DNA of 39,243 nt from Clostridia bacterium (GCA_017443295.1 JAFSNT010000095.1:1-39243), one strand, 5' to 3'; counted from the stretch's first letter, positions 1 to 7,948 are shown. A program made the numbers and translations. The notes: generated from the letters alone by a model not told the origin.

Positions 1-114
1 GGTCTCGTTCACCAGCGCCCGCTCGTCATTCCAGCCGCGATACGCGCCAAGGATCACGCCGCCCACGATCAGGATCACCATGATCACAATGGCCCAACCC
101 GTTTTCAGTTTCAT
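1..114 (-). CDS. Membrane-anchored protein, N-terminal fragment (cut by window edge)
   Basis: Only the first 38 codons are in the window. They begin at an ATG at 114 and read MKLKTGWAIVIM, then a hydrophobic stretch to about residue 24, then AYRGWNDERALVNET. That is a short cytoplasmic start, one membrane helix and the beginning of an extracytoplasmic or coiled domain. A purine-rich AAAGGGGGG lies about 11 nt upstream. A nearer ATG runs into a stop after three codons, which supports the start used. The gene starts 28 bp after the telA stop on the same strand, so it is very likely the third gene of the xpaC-telA operon. LemA- and TPM-domain proteins are common companions of such operons and have this topology, but the visible part is too short to decide. 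Confidence 0.6.
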   Translation of the reverse strand, partial: MKLKTGWAIVIMVILIVGGVILGAYRGWNDERALVNET

Positions 115-142
115 CGGTTCATCGGCCCCCCTTTTACATAGG

Positions 143-1330
143 TTACATCGTTAAAAGCTTCTCTTTGAGTTCCTTTTCCATATGGGCCAGGGTCTTCTCG
201 GCCTCGGCGCGCTTCTGGCGGCCTTCCGCCTGAATGCGGCTAACCTCGTTGATGGTATCGATCAGGTTCTGGTTGGTCTGCACCAGGGTTTCCAGATCAA
301 TGATGCCGCGCTCGGATTCCTTGGCCGTTTCAATGGTGCCCATTTTCAGGGTCTCGGCGTTCTTTTTGAGCAGCTGGTTGGTCATATCGGTCACGGCGCG
401 CTGGGCCTGCATGGCCTGCTGGCTGTGGTGCAGGCCCAGGGCCAGCACCATCTGATTTTTCCACAGGGGCAGGGTGTTCACCAGCGTGGACTGGATGCGC
501 TCCACCAGCAGGGAATTGTTGTTTTGCAGCAGGCGGATCTGGGGCGCCATCTGCATGGAGATTTGGCGGGTGAGCTTTAAGTCGTGCAGCTTCTTTTCAA
601 ACCGGTCGCACTGGGCGGCCAGGTCGTTGGCCTTCTGGGCGTCCATGGCGTCGCCGCTGGCGGCGGCCATATCCTGGAGGCGCTTCAAATCGGTGTCCCG
701 CACCTCCTGCAGCCGCTGTTCGCCCGCCACGATGTACATGGTCAGCTCGTGGAAGTATTGCAGGTTCATATCGTAGAGCTTATTGAACATGGCCACATCC
801 TTGAGCAATTGCACCTGGTGGTTTTCCAGGTTGCCAGCGATGCCCTCCACGTTCTTGGACACGTCCTCGTACTTGGCCTGGATGGAGGCGATCTGCTGCT
901 TCGCGCCGAAGAACAGGCTCTTGATGCCCTTGGGCTTTTCCCCGGCGGCGTTGAAGCCCTTGAGCTCGGTGATCAGCTTGGTCAGGATATCGCCCACTTC
1001 GCCGGTATCGCCGGTTTTCACGTTGGAAAGCACGGTGTCCGCGAAGCCGGAAATCTTCTTCTGGGCGTCCGCGCCGTAGAGCATCACATGATCCGGGTTG
1101 GTCAGATCGATGGTCTTCGAGAACGCCGCCACCTGGATCTTTTCCTCGTCGGTGAGAGAAGAATCCAGGGCCGCCACCGCTTCCTTGGCGTCCGGGGCCG
1201 CGGGGGCGTTTTTCAGATCCTCCAGCATGTCCACGGCCTTTTCCACGGTCTGCCGGGCTTCCTGCTCGGGGTGCAGGGTCAGGACGGGGGCGCTGTGCTG
1301 CTGGGCTTCGGCAAAGTTGTTTTCAGTCAT
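143..1330 (-). CDS. telA: TelA/YaaN family toxic anion resistance protein
   Basis: A 395-residue, highly charged, almost entirely helical protein. It matches the TelA (toxic anion resistance) family in length, in the central heptad-rich region with NLENHQVQLLKDVAMFNKLYD, and in the C-terminal part with QNLIDTINEVSRIQAEG. TelA proteins are soluble and linked to tellurite, antibiotic or cell-envelope stress tolerance; the biochemical activity is not established. It follows xpaC in the same direction, the pairing known from Bacillus (xpaC-yaaN). Start: ATG at 1330 with AAGGAG seven nt upstream. The 161-bp gap to xpaC is mostly one of the heptamer inverted repeats, so an operon transcript would carry that hairpin. 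The next gene starts 28 bp after the stop. Confidence 0.88.
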   Translation of the reverse strand: MTENNFAEAQQHSAPVLTLHPEQEARQTVEKAVDMLEDLKNAPAAPDAKEAVAALDSSLTDEEKIQVAAFSKTIDLTNPDHVMLYGADAQKKISGFADTVLSNVKTGDTGEVGDILTKLITELKGFNAAGEKPKGIKSLFFGAKQQIASIQAKYEDVSKNVEGIAGNLENHQVQLLKDVAMFNKLYDMNLQYFHELTMYIVAGEQRLQEVRDTDLKRLQDMAAASGDAMDAQKANDLAAQCDRFEKKLHDLKLTRQISMQMAPQIRLLQNNNSLLVERIQSTLVNTLPLWKNQMVLALGLHHSQQAMQAQRAVTDMTNQLLKKNAETLKMGTIETAKESERGIIDLETLVQTNQNLIDTINEVSRIQAEGRQKRAEAEKTLAHMEKELKEKLLTM

Positions 1331-1384
1331 GGGGAGGCTCCTTTCCGCTATCTATATGTAGAAAATTTACATTCGGGTACAAAG

Positions 1385-1490
1385 GAGAGTTGAGCGTTGG
1401 GAGTTGAGAGTTGAGATTTATATGGTCTATTGAAAAGCGTTCACAGAAAACAGACTGTGCTATCTCAACTCTCCACTCTATGCGCCACTC
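1385..1490. repeat. Heptamer inverted-repeat element A
   Basis: The left arm (1385-1419) is five tandem 7-mers: GAGAGTT, GAGCGTT, GGGAGTT, GAGAGTT, GAGATTT. After about 42 nt the right arm (1462-1490) carries a partly decayed inverse copy. An 11-nt core, GAGAGTTGAGA, is perfectly inverted, and the outer units are diverged. The right arm starts directly after the xpaC stop codon. The element fills the xpaC-telA gap. Its plan matches elements B, C and D although the unit sequence differs. Confidence 0.75.
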
Positions 1491-1491
1491 T

Positions 1492-2208
1492 TTACGTCCG
1501 CTGCTGGGCCTGCGCCTGGGCGGTTTGCTGTGCCTGCGCGGTTGCCTGCTGCTTCTTCATGCCGGAATCGATCAGGCCGTCCTGCCGCAGCATAGTTTCC
1601 ATCACGTCGATGTCGGTGGACAGGTCCAGCATATCGTCCTGATACAGGGCGTTCAGCTGTTTGTCGAAGGCTTTGAGCACGGTGTCCATGGCTTCCCGAA
1701 TCTGGGCACGGGTGGCCTGGGCTTCCTGGCCCTTTACCTGGCGCTCGTCCATTTTGCGGTAGCCCTCCAGCATTTTCAGGGTGGTGGGCATATAATAATC
1801 CATGAAGCGGCGAATCTGGGGCGCTTTGTCGGGCTTTTCGGCCACGGTGCGGAAGATGCGGTTGGCCACGTCCTCCAGCTGATCCATCTGGGTGGACAGC
1901 TCCGCGTCGGGGATCAGGTCGTTTTCCTTCCGGATCTGCGCCAGCATTTCCTGGCCCTTGTCCACCAGGGTGTCCACCGCCGCGTCCCCGGTCTTGGGAA
2001 TGGGCTGCTGTTCGGGAGCGTGCTTGGAGGTGTCCAGCCCCTGGGCCATAATATACACGATGCGCCCGGCCAGCAGGGCCACGCCCGCCGCGATCAGATA
2101 ATGCTGCCAGCGGTACAGCTTAAAGATCAGGGAAAACAGCGCTACCACCGCGCCGATGGTCAGGCAGGCGATCACGAATGCCTTGGAATTGTTGTTTTTC
2201 TTCATCAT
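1492..2208 (-). CDS. xpaC: XpaC family membrane protein
   Basis: A 238-residue protein with two N-terminal membrane helices (about residues 10-28 and 36-54, with FVIACLTIGAVVALFSLIF and YLIAAGVALLAGRIVYI). A helical cytoplasmic domain follows, ending in a Gln/Ala-rich tail (ATAQAQQTAQAQAQQ). Layout and length fit the XpaC family (named for 5-bromo-4-chloroindolyl phosphate hydrolysis), which typically precedes telA. The true role is unknown; the pair is usually linked to envelope stress. Two ATGs sit in tandem at the start, and either could be used. A good sigma-A-type promoter lies about 125 bp upstream, giving a leader of roughly 118 nt. The low-complexity tail runs straight into repeat element A after the stop, so the 3' end may vary among relatives. 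Confidence 0.8.
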   Translation of the reverse strand: MMKKNNNSKAFVIACLTIGAVVALFSLIFKLYRWQHYLIAAGVALLAGRIVYIMAQGLDTSKHAPEQQPIPKTGDAAVDTLVDKGQEMLAQIRKENDLIPDAELSTQMDQLEDVANRIFRTVAEKPDKAPQIRRFMDYYMPTTLKMLEGYRKMDERQVKGQEAQATRAQIREAMDTVLKAFDKQLNALYQDDMLDLSTDIDVMETMLRQDGLIDSGMKKQQATAQAQQTAQAQAQQRT

Positions 2209-2332
2209 CTTTTCCCCCTTCCGTTTGGTGCGGAAAAATCATAGCAAAGTCAGGGAGGAAACGCAAGCCGATTCCGCTGAATCATACATTTTCTCCGCTG
2301 AAAGCGGCGTCCCACCGCTTTTGAGCGCGTTC

Positions 2333-2361
2333 AGTATACCACAATCACAAGGCCATTTCAA
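2333..2361 (-). promoter_or_regulatory. Promoter of xpaC-telA operon
   Basis: On the minus strand TTGAAA (2361-2356) and TATACT (2338-2333) are separated by exactly 17 bp. Transcription would start near 2326. Confidence 0.7.
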
Positions 2362-2396
2362 CTGTGAGCCGCATTAGAAAACCATTAGAAATAAGG

Positions 2397-2427
2397 AAAA
2401 AACGCCGCCCGGCGCATCCGGACGGCG
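2397..2427 (-). terminator. Intrinsic terminator after mrp
   Basis: A GC-rich stem pairs 2403-2412 with 2418-2427 (one mismatch, 5-nt loop). On the minus strand six T follow (2402-2397). It starts 11 bp after the mrp stop and lies upstream of the xpaC promoter. Confidence 0.75.
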
Positions 2428-2438
2428 GCAGTATATGC

Positions 2439-3257
2439 TTACGCAAGAATTTTGGTGATGGCGTCGTTGAGCCAATCGCCCTCGAACAGCTCGATCAGCC
2501 CGGCGTCGCAGGCGGCGGCCAGCTTCTGGTTGATGGGCAGCTTGCCCAGCACCTCGGTGCCGAAGCGCTCCGCGATTTCGTCGGCATGGCTTTCGCCGAA
2601 CACGGCCACGTGCTTGCCGCAGTCGGGGCACAGGGCGTAGCTCATGTTTTCCACGATGCCCTTCACGGGAATGTTCATCATGTTCGCCATGTTCATGGCC
2701 TTTTCCACGATCATGCCCACCAGCGCCTGGGGGGTGGAAACCACCACCGCGCCGTCCACCGGCACGGACTGGAACACGGTCAGCGGCACGTCGCCGGTTC
2801 CCGGAGGCATGTCGATGAACATCACGTCGATGTCGCCCCACAGCACGTCGGTCCAGAATTGCTTCACGGTGCCCGCGATGACGGGGCCGCGCCACACAAC
2901 GGGGGCGGTTTCCTCCTCCAGCAGCAGGTTCACGCTCATCAGCTTGATGCCCGTGCGGCTTTGCGCCGGCAGAATGCCTTCCTCGTTGCCCATGGCCGGG
3001 TCCTTGATGCCGAAGGCCTTGGGAATGGAGGGGCCGGTCACGTCGGCGTCCAAAATGGCGGTCTTGCAGCCCGCCCGCTGGGCCAGCACGGCCAGCAGCG
3101 CCGTTACCAGGGATTTGCCTACGCCGCCCTTGCCGCTCATCACGGCAATGACCTTTTTGATGTTCGTGCCCGCGTGGGGCTTTTCGATCAGGCTTTGCTT
3201 GTCCCGACTGGGGCAGTTCGCCCCGCAGGAGGAGCAGTCATGGGTGCATTCGCTCAT
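2439..3257 (-). CDS. mrp: Mrp/NBP35-type iron-sulfur cluster carrier ATPase
   Basis: A 272-residue P-loop ATPase of the Mrp/ApbC/NBP35 family, which hold a [4Fe-4S] cluster between two subunits and pass it to client proteins. The N-terminus has a cysteine cluster, CTHDCSSCGANC (residues 4-15), as in NBP35-like members. The deviant Walker A motif GKGGVGKS is at about 42-49. The motif FIDMPPGTGD (about 147-156) follows, and CPDCGK near residue 211 supplies the paired cysteines that bind the bridging cluster. The gene stands alone between its own promoter and terminator. Start: ATG at 3257 with a GAAGGGAAG element upstream. ParA-like ATPases share the P-loop, but the CxxC and PPGTGD motifs are specific to this family. 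Confidence 0.93.
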   Translation of the reverse strand: MSECTHDCSSCGANCPSRDKQSLIEKPHAGTNIKKVIAVMSGKGGVGKSLVTALLAVLAQRAGCKTAILDADVTGPSIPKAFGIKDPAMGNEEGILPAQSRTGIKLMSVNLLLEEETAPVVWRGPVIAGTVKQFWTDVLWGDIDVMFIDMPPGTGDVPLTVFQSVPVDGAVVVSTPQALVGMIVEKAMNMANMMNIPVKGIVENMSYALCPDCGKHVAVFGESHADEIAERFGTEVLGKLPINQKLAAACDAGLIELFEGDWLNDAITKILA

Positions 3258-3294
3258 TGCTGTTTCTTCCCTTCAAAATATTCCATGGAGCTTC

Positions 3295-3322
3295 ATTGTA
3301 ACAGAGATACGGGATTTGTCAA
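3295..3322 (-). promoter_or_regulatory. Promoter of mrp
   Basis: Consensus TTGACA (3322-3317), a 16-bp spacer and TACAAT (3300-3295) on the minus strand, about 38 bp before the ATG. It is one of the strongest promoter matches in the window. Confidence 0.8.
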
Positions 3323-3582
3323 CAACATTTAGCCGGTTTTGTAGGGAAACGTTGGGGACTCTTGTCCGCATCCTCAATCGGCGCAAGTCCGCTTCATGCG
3401 GACATTGCTTGTTTCGGATGATCTCACCGCCGATGAAATTCCCGCCGCAGGCGGTCATCGGCGGTTCGTCCCCCAAGCCCCCGACCAAAGGTCTTCGACC
3501 TCTGGACACCAATAGGCGAAAAGACTTGGTTGGTAGAAACAGACAACTTCCGCCTGTCGCTGGGAGATACGAAAGTTAGAAG
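3323..3582. other. Gene-free stretch with hairpins, left half
   Basis: No credible reading frame is present on either strand. A hairpin pairs GTCCGC and GCGGAC (3387-3403). A longer one pairs ACCGCCGATGA (3426-3436) perfectly with 3455-3465 and has an inner CCGCC/GGCGG stem. A small one lies at 3489-3501 (AGGTC/GACCT). It is contiguous with the four-way-junction structure at 3583-3707. The whole 590-bp space between mrp and htpG may be one structured element or a decayed repeat. Confidence 0.5.
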
Positions 3583-3707
3583 GCTTCTGGCCCAAGAAAG
3601 CCGGGAAAATCCCAGGGCGAAAGCGAGCTTTCCCCTGGGATATTTCCTCGGCTTTCCCCGGATGCTGCGCATCCGGGTTGGCCGCCAAAGGCGGCCGGGC
3701 CAGAAGC
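3583..3707. other. Compact four-way-junction structure, possible structured RNA or repeat element
   Basis: An outer stem pairs GCTTCTGGCCC (3583-3593) perfectly with 3697-3707. Inside it three hairpins follow with almost no unpaired bases. The first is a long imperfect stem of 3596-3617 with 3633-3656, capped by GAAAGC/GCTTTC. The second is CCGGATGC/GCATCCGG (3658-3676). The third is GGCCGCC/GGCGGCC with an AAA loop (3680-3696). The fold is seen directly; whether it is transcribed is unknown, and no promoter was found next to it. The remainder up to 3795 shows no gene. Confidence 0.5.
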
Positions 3708-3795
3708 ACAAGGTCGTTAAGCCGGGTTGTTCTCTTTAAGCAGCAGCGGAAGGTTGCTTGTTCGTCACATCACGCTTATTCCGCAGGAGAGGGGT

Positions 3796-3839
3796 CCAGG
3801 GGCATCATGCCCCTGGTGGGGTGCGGGGCAAAGCCCCGC
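3796..3839 (-). terminator. Twin hairpins downstream of htpG, probable transcription end
   Basis: CCAGGGGCAT/ATGCCCCTGG around a single C (3796-3816) is followed by GCGGGGC-AAA-GCCCCGC (3823-3839), 11 bp after the htpG stop. There is no clear U-run, so it may be an RNA-stabilising 3' structure rather than a classical terminator. Confidence 0.4.
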
Positions 3840-3849
3840 CGTCTTCCCC

Positions 3850-5709
3850 TTACGCCTTTTCCGCCAACTGGGCCACCAGCTCGTTGCTGCGGGCGATGAA
3901 GGATTTCAGGTCTTCCGCTTCCAGGGGGCGGGAGGAGAGACGGGCCAGGTCAAAGAGCTGCTTGCAGAGCAGGGTGGTCACGTCGCCTTCTTCCATGGCG
4001 GCCAGGGCGCGGATGGTGGGGCAGAGGCGGTTCAGCACCAGGGTGTACTTGCTGGGGAAGCCGAAGTCCTGGCCGTACATGGCGCTCATTTCCTTGTAGC
4101 GGCGCACCTGTTCTTCTTCCGTCAGCACCACGGGCAGGGTGTGGTCGGAGAGGGCTTCGATCTTCACGGTCAATTCCTTGTCGCCCAGAGCGTCCCGGAA
4201 CAGTTTTTCCATGGCGGCCTGGTCGATGTCCTTGCCCTCTTCGCTTTCTTCGGTGAGGCCGGACACGTCGGCGTCCACGCGGACGAACTGCAATCCGTCG
4301 TTGCCGCCGCCGAATTCCATGAAGCTCATGAAGTTCATGTCGATCAGGGTGTCCATCACAGCCACGTCGATGCCCTTTTCGGTGTAGAGGGCCACGGCGG
4401 CCGCCTGACGGTTCTGTTCGGTGGTGTAGTACACCTTCTTTTCAGCTTTGCCCTCGTTGCGGGATTTGTATTCGTCCAAGGTCAGATATTCGCCCGCCGT
4501 GGTTTTGAAGAGCAGGCTGCCCTTGACCATATCATAGAATTTGGCGTCCCGCACGCAGCCGTATTTCACGAAGGGATGAATGTCGTCCCAGTAGGTTTCG
4601 TACTGCTTGCGCTCGGTGTTGAACAGGCCGTTCAGCTTGTCCGCCACCTTCTTGGTGATGTGGGCGGAGAGCTTCTTCACGCACCCGTCGTTTTGCAGGA
4701 AGGAACGGGAAACGTTCAGGGGCAGGTCGGGGCAGTCGATGACGCCTTTCAGGAGCATCAAAAACTCGGGAATGACTTCCTTGATGTTGTCCGCCACGAA
4801 CACCTGACGGTTGAACAGCTTGATTTCGCCCTCCTGGCCGCCGAAATCCTTCTTGATGCGGGGGAAGTACAGGATGCCTTTCAGGTTGAAGGGGTAGTCC
4901 ACGTTCAGGTGTACCCAGAACAGCGGATCCTCGAAGGTGTGGAACAGCTTCTGGTAGGTTTCCTTGTATTCCGCTTCGGTGCAGTCCTTGGGGTTTTTCA
5001 GCCACAGGGGATGGGTGTCGTTGATGGGTTTTTCTTCCTTGGCCTTTTCTTCTTCCTCCGTGCCGGTGGGTTCGTCGGGGTCCTTCTTGGTTTCTTCCTT
5101 GCTCAGGTCTTGCAGGTAAATGGGCGTGTTCATGTAGCCGCAGTAGCGGTCCAGCACCCCGCGCACCCGGTAGCCGTCTAAGAATTCCTTTTCGTCCTCC
5201 ATGATGTGCAGGATGATGGTGGTGCCGCGCTCAGTGCGCCCGCCGTCCCGCATGGAGAAGGCCATGCCGTCCTCGCTCTCCCACAGCACGGGGGCGGCGC
5301 CGTCCTGGTAAGACAGCGTGTCGATGGTCACCTTGTCGGCGGCCATGAAGGCGGAATAGAAGCCCAGGCCGAAGTGGCCGATGATGCCGCCCTTATCGTC
5401 CCCGGTGTAGTTCTTCAAAAACTCCTCGGCGCTGGAGAAGGCCACCTGATTGATGTACTTTTCCACTTCCTCGGCGGTCATGCCGATGCCGTTGTCGGTG
5501 AAGCGCAGCTCGCCCGCTTCCTTGTCCACGGTGACGGTCACCCTCAGGTCCTCGTCGGTTTCGCCTTTCAGCATCTTATACTTGGTGATTGCGTCGCAGC
5601 CATTGCTGACCATTTCGCGGATGAAAATGTCCTTATCGGAATACAGCCAGCGCTTGATCACCGGCATAATGTTTTGCGCGTGAATGGAAATATTGCCTTT
5701 CGTTTCCAT
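3850..5709 (-). CDS. htpG: Molecular chaperone HtpG (Hsp90)
   Basis: A 619-residue Hsp90. The N-terminal GHKL ATPase domain shows REMVSNGCDAITK (ATP/Mg-binding Asn, about residues 31-43), DNGIGM (about 74-79) and GHFGLGFYSAF (about 110-120). The middle domain carries the conserved arginine in PLNVSRSFLQND. The C-terminal dimerisation domain ends without an MEEVD-like tail, as expected in bacteria. A charged, Lys/Glu-rich linker (KEETKKDPDEPTGTEEEEKAKEE) sits between the N and middle domains. The protein is an ATP-dependent dimeric chaperone of the cytoplasm. It is monocistronic, with its own promoter and a perfect CIRCE box upstream, so HrcA control is likely. Confidence 0.96.
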   Translation of the reverse strand: METKGNISIHAQNIMPVIKRWLYSDKDIFIREMVSNGCDAITKYKMLKGETDEDLRVTVTVDKEAGELRFTDNGIGMTAEEVEKYINQVAFSSAEEFLKNYTGDDKGGIIGHFGLGFYSAFMAADKVTIDTLSYQDGAAPVLWESEDGMAFSMRDGGRTERGTTIILHIMEDEKEFLDGYRVRGVLDRYCGYMNTPIYLQDLSKEETKKDPDEPTGTEEEEKAKEEKPINDTHPLWLKNPKDCTEAEYKETYQKLFHTFEDPLFWVHLNVDYPFNLKGILYFPRIKKDFGGQEGEIKLFNRQVFVADNIKEVIPEFLMLLKGVIDCPDLPLNVSRSFLQNDGCVKKLSAHITKKVADKLNGLFNTERKQYETYWDDIHPFVKYGCVRDAKFYDMVKGSLLFKTTAGEYLTLDEYKSRNEGKAEKKVYYTTEQNRQAAAVALYTEKGIDVAVMDTLIDMNFMSFMEFGGGNDGLQFVRVDADVSGLTEESEEGKDIDQAAMEKLFRDALGDKELTVKIEALSDHTLPVVLTEEEQVRRYKEMSAMYGQDFGFPSKYTLVLNRLCPTIRALAAMEEGDVTTLLCKQLFDLARLSSRPLEAEDLKSFIARSNELVAQLAEKA

Positions 5710-5785
5710 AGTTTTTCTTGCCTCCGTTCAGGTTTTCCGGCGGGTTTGGGACGGCGAAAAACCGCCCTTCCCCGCGTTCGCCGCC

Positions 5786-5814
5786 ATTATAGCACGGTTC
5801 CAGCCAAAATGCAA
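5786..5814 (-). promoter_or_regulatory. Promoter of htpG
   Basis: TATAAT (5791-5786) is perfect and TTGCAT (5814-5809) stands 17 bp upstream on the minus strand. The CIRCE box begins 7 bp beyond the -35. The predicted start point lies about 70 bp before the ATG. Confidence 0.7.
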
Positions 5815-5821
5815 CAAAAAA

Positions 5822-5848
5822 TTAGCACTCGATAAAATAGAGTGCTAA
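5822..5848. promoter_or_regulatory. CIRCE operator (HrcA binding site)
   Basis: TTAGCACTC, nine bases, GAGTGCTAA: both half-sites match the CIRCE consensus perfectly. It lies between the serine hydrolase stop (5880) and the htpG promoter. The nearest gene reading away from it is htpG. hrcA is not in the window. Confidence 0.93.
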
Positions 5849-5879
5849 CAAAGGACGATTTTCCCTTTCGCGGGTCTAT

Positions 5880-7124
5880 TTACGGCAGGTCTTCATCCAC
5901 CACGAAGCTGCCGGGGCCGTCGATCTCCGTTCCGCCATCCAGCCATTCCCCCACCCGCAGGAGGATGCGTTCGGCCTTGGCGTCCAGTTCGCCGCTGCCG
6001 CTGCGGCCCACGCCGTTCATCACCAGGGCCACGGCGGTGCGGGAATCCGGCTCCACGAACAGATCGGTCAGCATGCCCACCCAGCGGCCCTGATGGCCGT
6101 ACCAGGTGCGGCCGTCGGAAGCGGTAAAGCGGTACACGCCCAAGCCGTAGGGGCTTTCCCCGGTGACGGTGGATCCCCGCACGGTGCGCTGATCGGCCCG
6201 CATTTCCGCCGCCGCCTGGGGCGAAAGCAGGCGCACGCCGTCGGCCGCGCCGCCGCAGGCCAGCACCTCGCCGATTTTCGCCATGCCGGACAGGCTGATG
6301 TACAGGCTGCCCACGGAGGTGCGGTAATGGCTGTCCGGGTCGCAGGTGTCCTCGTAGAACGCCTGATCCTCCTCCAAGTATTTTTCCGCCTTCATGTACA
6401 CCTCGCCCTCCTGGGTATAGGTGCGGGACAGCGGTTCGGGATCGGGCAGCAGGTGAGCGGCGTAAGCGGCATTGATGCCCAGGGGGGCGAAAACGGCGTC
6501 GCGCATATAGGCGTTCAGGCTTTGGCCGGAGGCCCGCTCGATGGCGCTGCCCATGATGCCGCCGTTCAGGTTGGCGTATTCGTAATGCGTGCCGGGTTCA
6601 TACTTGTCAAAATAGCGGTTCTGATCCAGGGTGATCTTTTCCCACGCGGGAGCGGTGGCGTAAGGCGCGTCGCCCAGCAGGGAGGAGGTGTGGTTCATGG
6701 CCTGGCGCAGGGTGACGGGCGCGTCGGGATAGCGGGGATTGCGGATGTGCGCGCCCTCGGCGCCGTAGGTGAGGGGCGCGTCCAGGCCGATTTTGCCTTC
6801 CTCCACGAGCCGCATCACGCCCACGGCGGTGATCATTTTGGTCAGGGAGGCCACCTTGAACACCGTGTCCCCGTCCACGGGCCGGCCGTTATACTTGGCG
6901 TCCGCGCCGTAATAGTATTCGTACAGCGTTTCCCCGTCCCGGCTCACGATCACGCCCCCGCCGATGGCCTCCGACCGGGTAAACAGGCGCAGAAAATAGG
7001 CGTCCGCCGCCGCGGCCGTTTCCTCGTCCAGCTCGCACAGGCCCCCCAAGGGGACGGTGAGCAACGCTAAGATCAGCGCCAGGGGCGCCAGCCGTTTTAC
7101 AGCTTTTCCAGCCGTTCCAAGCAT
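5880..7124 (-). CDS. Secreted serine hydrolase, class C beta-lactamase / DD-peptidase-like family
   Basis: A 414-residue protein with an N-terminal signal sequence (basic KAVKR, then LAPLALILALLTVPLGG). The beta-lactamase-type serine hydrolase fold follows. The catalytic SxxK is SLTK (about residues 93-96), the YxN is YAN in HYEYANLN (about 182-189), and the third box is HQG in WYGHQGRW near residue 340. These enzymes include DD-carboxypeptidases, esterases and class C beta-lactamases; the substrate cannot be assigned, and penicillin-binding or peptide-hydrolysing activity outside the membrane is only inferred. The gene overlaps the end of parB by 28 bp. An AGGAG-like TGGAGAG lies about 11 nt before the ATG, so it is probably translationally coupled to parB. 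That pairing is unusual and could tie cell-wall work to the chromosome partitioning operon. Confidence 0.85.
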   Translation of the reverse strand: MLGTAGKAVKRLAPLALILALLTVPLGGLCELDEETAAAADAYFLRLFTRSEAIGGGVIVSRDGETLYEYYYGADAKYNGRPVDGDTVFKVASLTKMITAVGVMRLVEEGKIGLDAPLTYGAEGAHIRNPRYPDAPVTLRQAMNHTSSLLGDAPYATAPAWEKITLDQNRYFDKYEPGTHYEYANLNGGIMGSAIERASGQSLNAYMRDAVFAPLGINAAYAAHLLPDPEPLSRTYTQEGEVYMKAEKYLEEDQAFYEDTCDPDSHYRTSVGSLYISLSGMAKIGEVLACGGAADGVRLLSPQAAAEMRADQRTVRGSTVTGESPYGLGVYRFTASDGRTWYGHQGRWVGMLTDLFVEPDSRTAVALVMNGVGRSGSGELDAKAERILLRVGEWLDGGTEIDGPGSFVVDEDLP

Positions 7125-7948
7125 TGATACAATCTCTCCAAATCGTCTTCGCTTTCGTATTGCAGAATGATTCTTCCGTGCTTGCGGTTGCCCTTGAACA
7201 CGGTGCGCAGGCCGAAGGTCTCCCGCATGCGGCTTTCCATATCCTGCAATTCCAGGGGCAGGGGCCGGGGGGCGGGCTTGGGCTTGGGCAGGCTGGCTTC
7301 CGGCTGGGCGGCCAGCTTTTCCAGGGCGCGGACACTGAGGCCCTCCAAAATCACCAGCTGGGCCAGGGCCACCTGACGTTTTTCATCCTCGATGCCCGCC
7401 AGCACCCGGGCGTGGCCCGCGCTGATGCGGCCCGCGATCACGTCCTGCCGCACGGTTTCCGGCAGGGTCAGCAGCCGCAGGCTGTTGGCCACGGCGGGGC
7501 GGGATTTGCCCAATTTTTTCGCCGCCTGCTCCTGGGTGTAGCCGCAGGACTCCATGAACTGCTTCATGGCGGCGGCTTCCTCAATGGGGTTCAAATCCTC
7601 CCGCTGCAGGTTTTCGATCAGGGCGGCTTCCATCTGCTCGGCGGGGGTGAAATCCCGCACGATGCAGGGCACCGCGTCCAGCCCCGCCATGCGGGCGGCC
7701 CGGAAACGGCGTTCCCCCGCCACGATGCGGTAGCGCCCGTTCTTTTCCACCACCAGCAGGGGCTGCAGCACCCCCGCCTGCCTGATGGAATCCGCCAGCG
7801 CCTGGAGGGAGGCTTCGTCAAATTCCCGCCGGGGCTGATCCGGGTTCCGGTCCAGCTCGGTGACGGCGATCATGCTTACCGTGTTTTCCAGATCGCTGCT
7901 TTCGGGCAGCAGGGCGTCCAGGCCCCTTCCCAGGCCGGTCTTCTTCAT
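7097..7948 (-). CDS. parB: ParB/Spo0J chromosome partitioning protein
   Basis: ParB family: an N-terminal MKKTGLGRGLDALLP peptide (the ParA-activating segment); the CTPase/sliding-clamp domain with the NPDQPRREFD and GERRFRAAR boxes; a central helix-turn-helix (YTQEQAAKKLGKSRPAVANSLRLL) that reads parS; and a C-terminal dimerisation domain. From the start used here it is 283 residues. An in-frame ATG at 7966 would add six residues (MEWNCL). The 7948 start is preferred because a TATAAT at 7978-7973 would place the RNA start about at 7966, and because MKKxGLGRGL is the usual family start. No parS-like TGTTTCACGTGAAACA site is visible in the window. It follows parA, but repeat element B separates them. 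Confidence 0.93.
   Translation of the reverse strand: MKKTGLGRGLDALLPESSDLENTVSMIAVTELDRNPDQPRREFDEASLQALADSIRQAGVLQPLLVVEKNGRYRIVAGERRFRAARMAGLDAVPCIVRDFTPAEQMEAALIENLQREDLNPIEEAAAMKQFMESCGYTQEQAAKKLGKSRPAVANSLRLLTLPETVRQDVIAGRISAGHARVLAGIEDEKRQVALAQLVILEGLSVRALEKLAAQPEASLPKPKPAPRPLPLELQDMESRMRETFGLRTVFKGNRKHGRIILQYESEDDLERLYQCLERLEKL

Noticed and set aside
3583-3707. Insertion sequence remnant
   Set aside because: No transposase-like reading frame and no target-site duplication could be seen; the inverted arms are nested, not terminal to a gene.
3727-5181. 484-residue plus-strand open frame across htpG
   Set aside because: It is the antisense of a clear Hsp90 gene and has His/Gly/Val-rich composition typical of reverse-strand reading of GC-rich genes. 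Similar long shadows over mrp, addA, the GGDEF-EAL and Ig-like genes were also left out.
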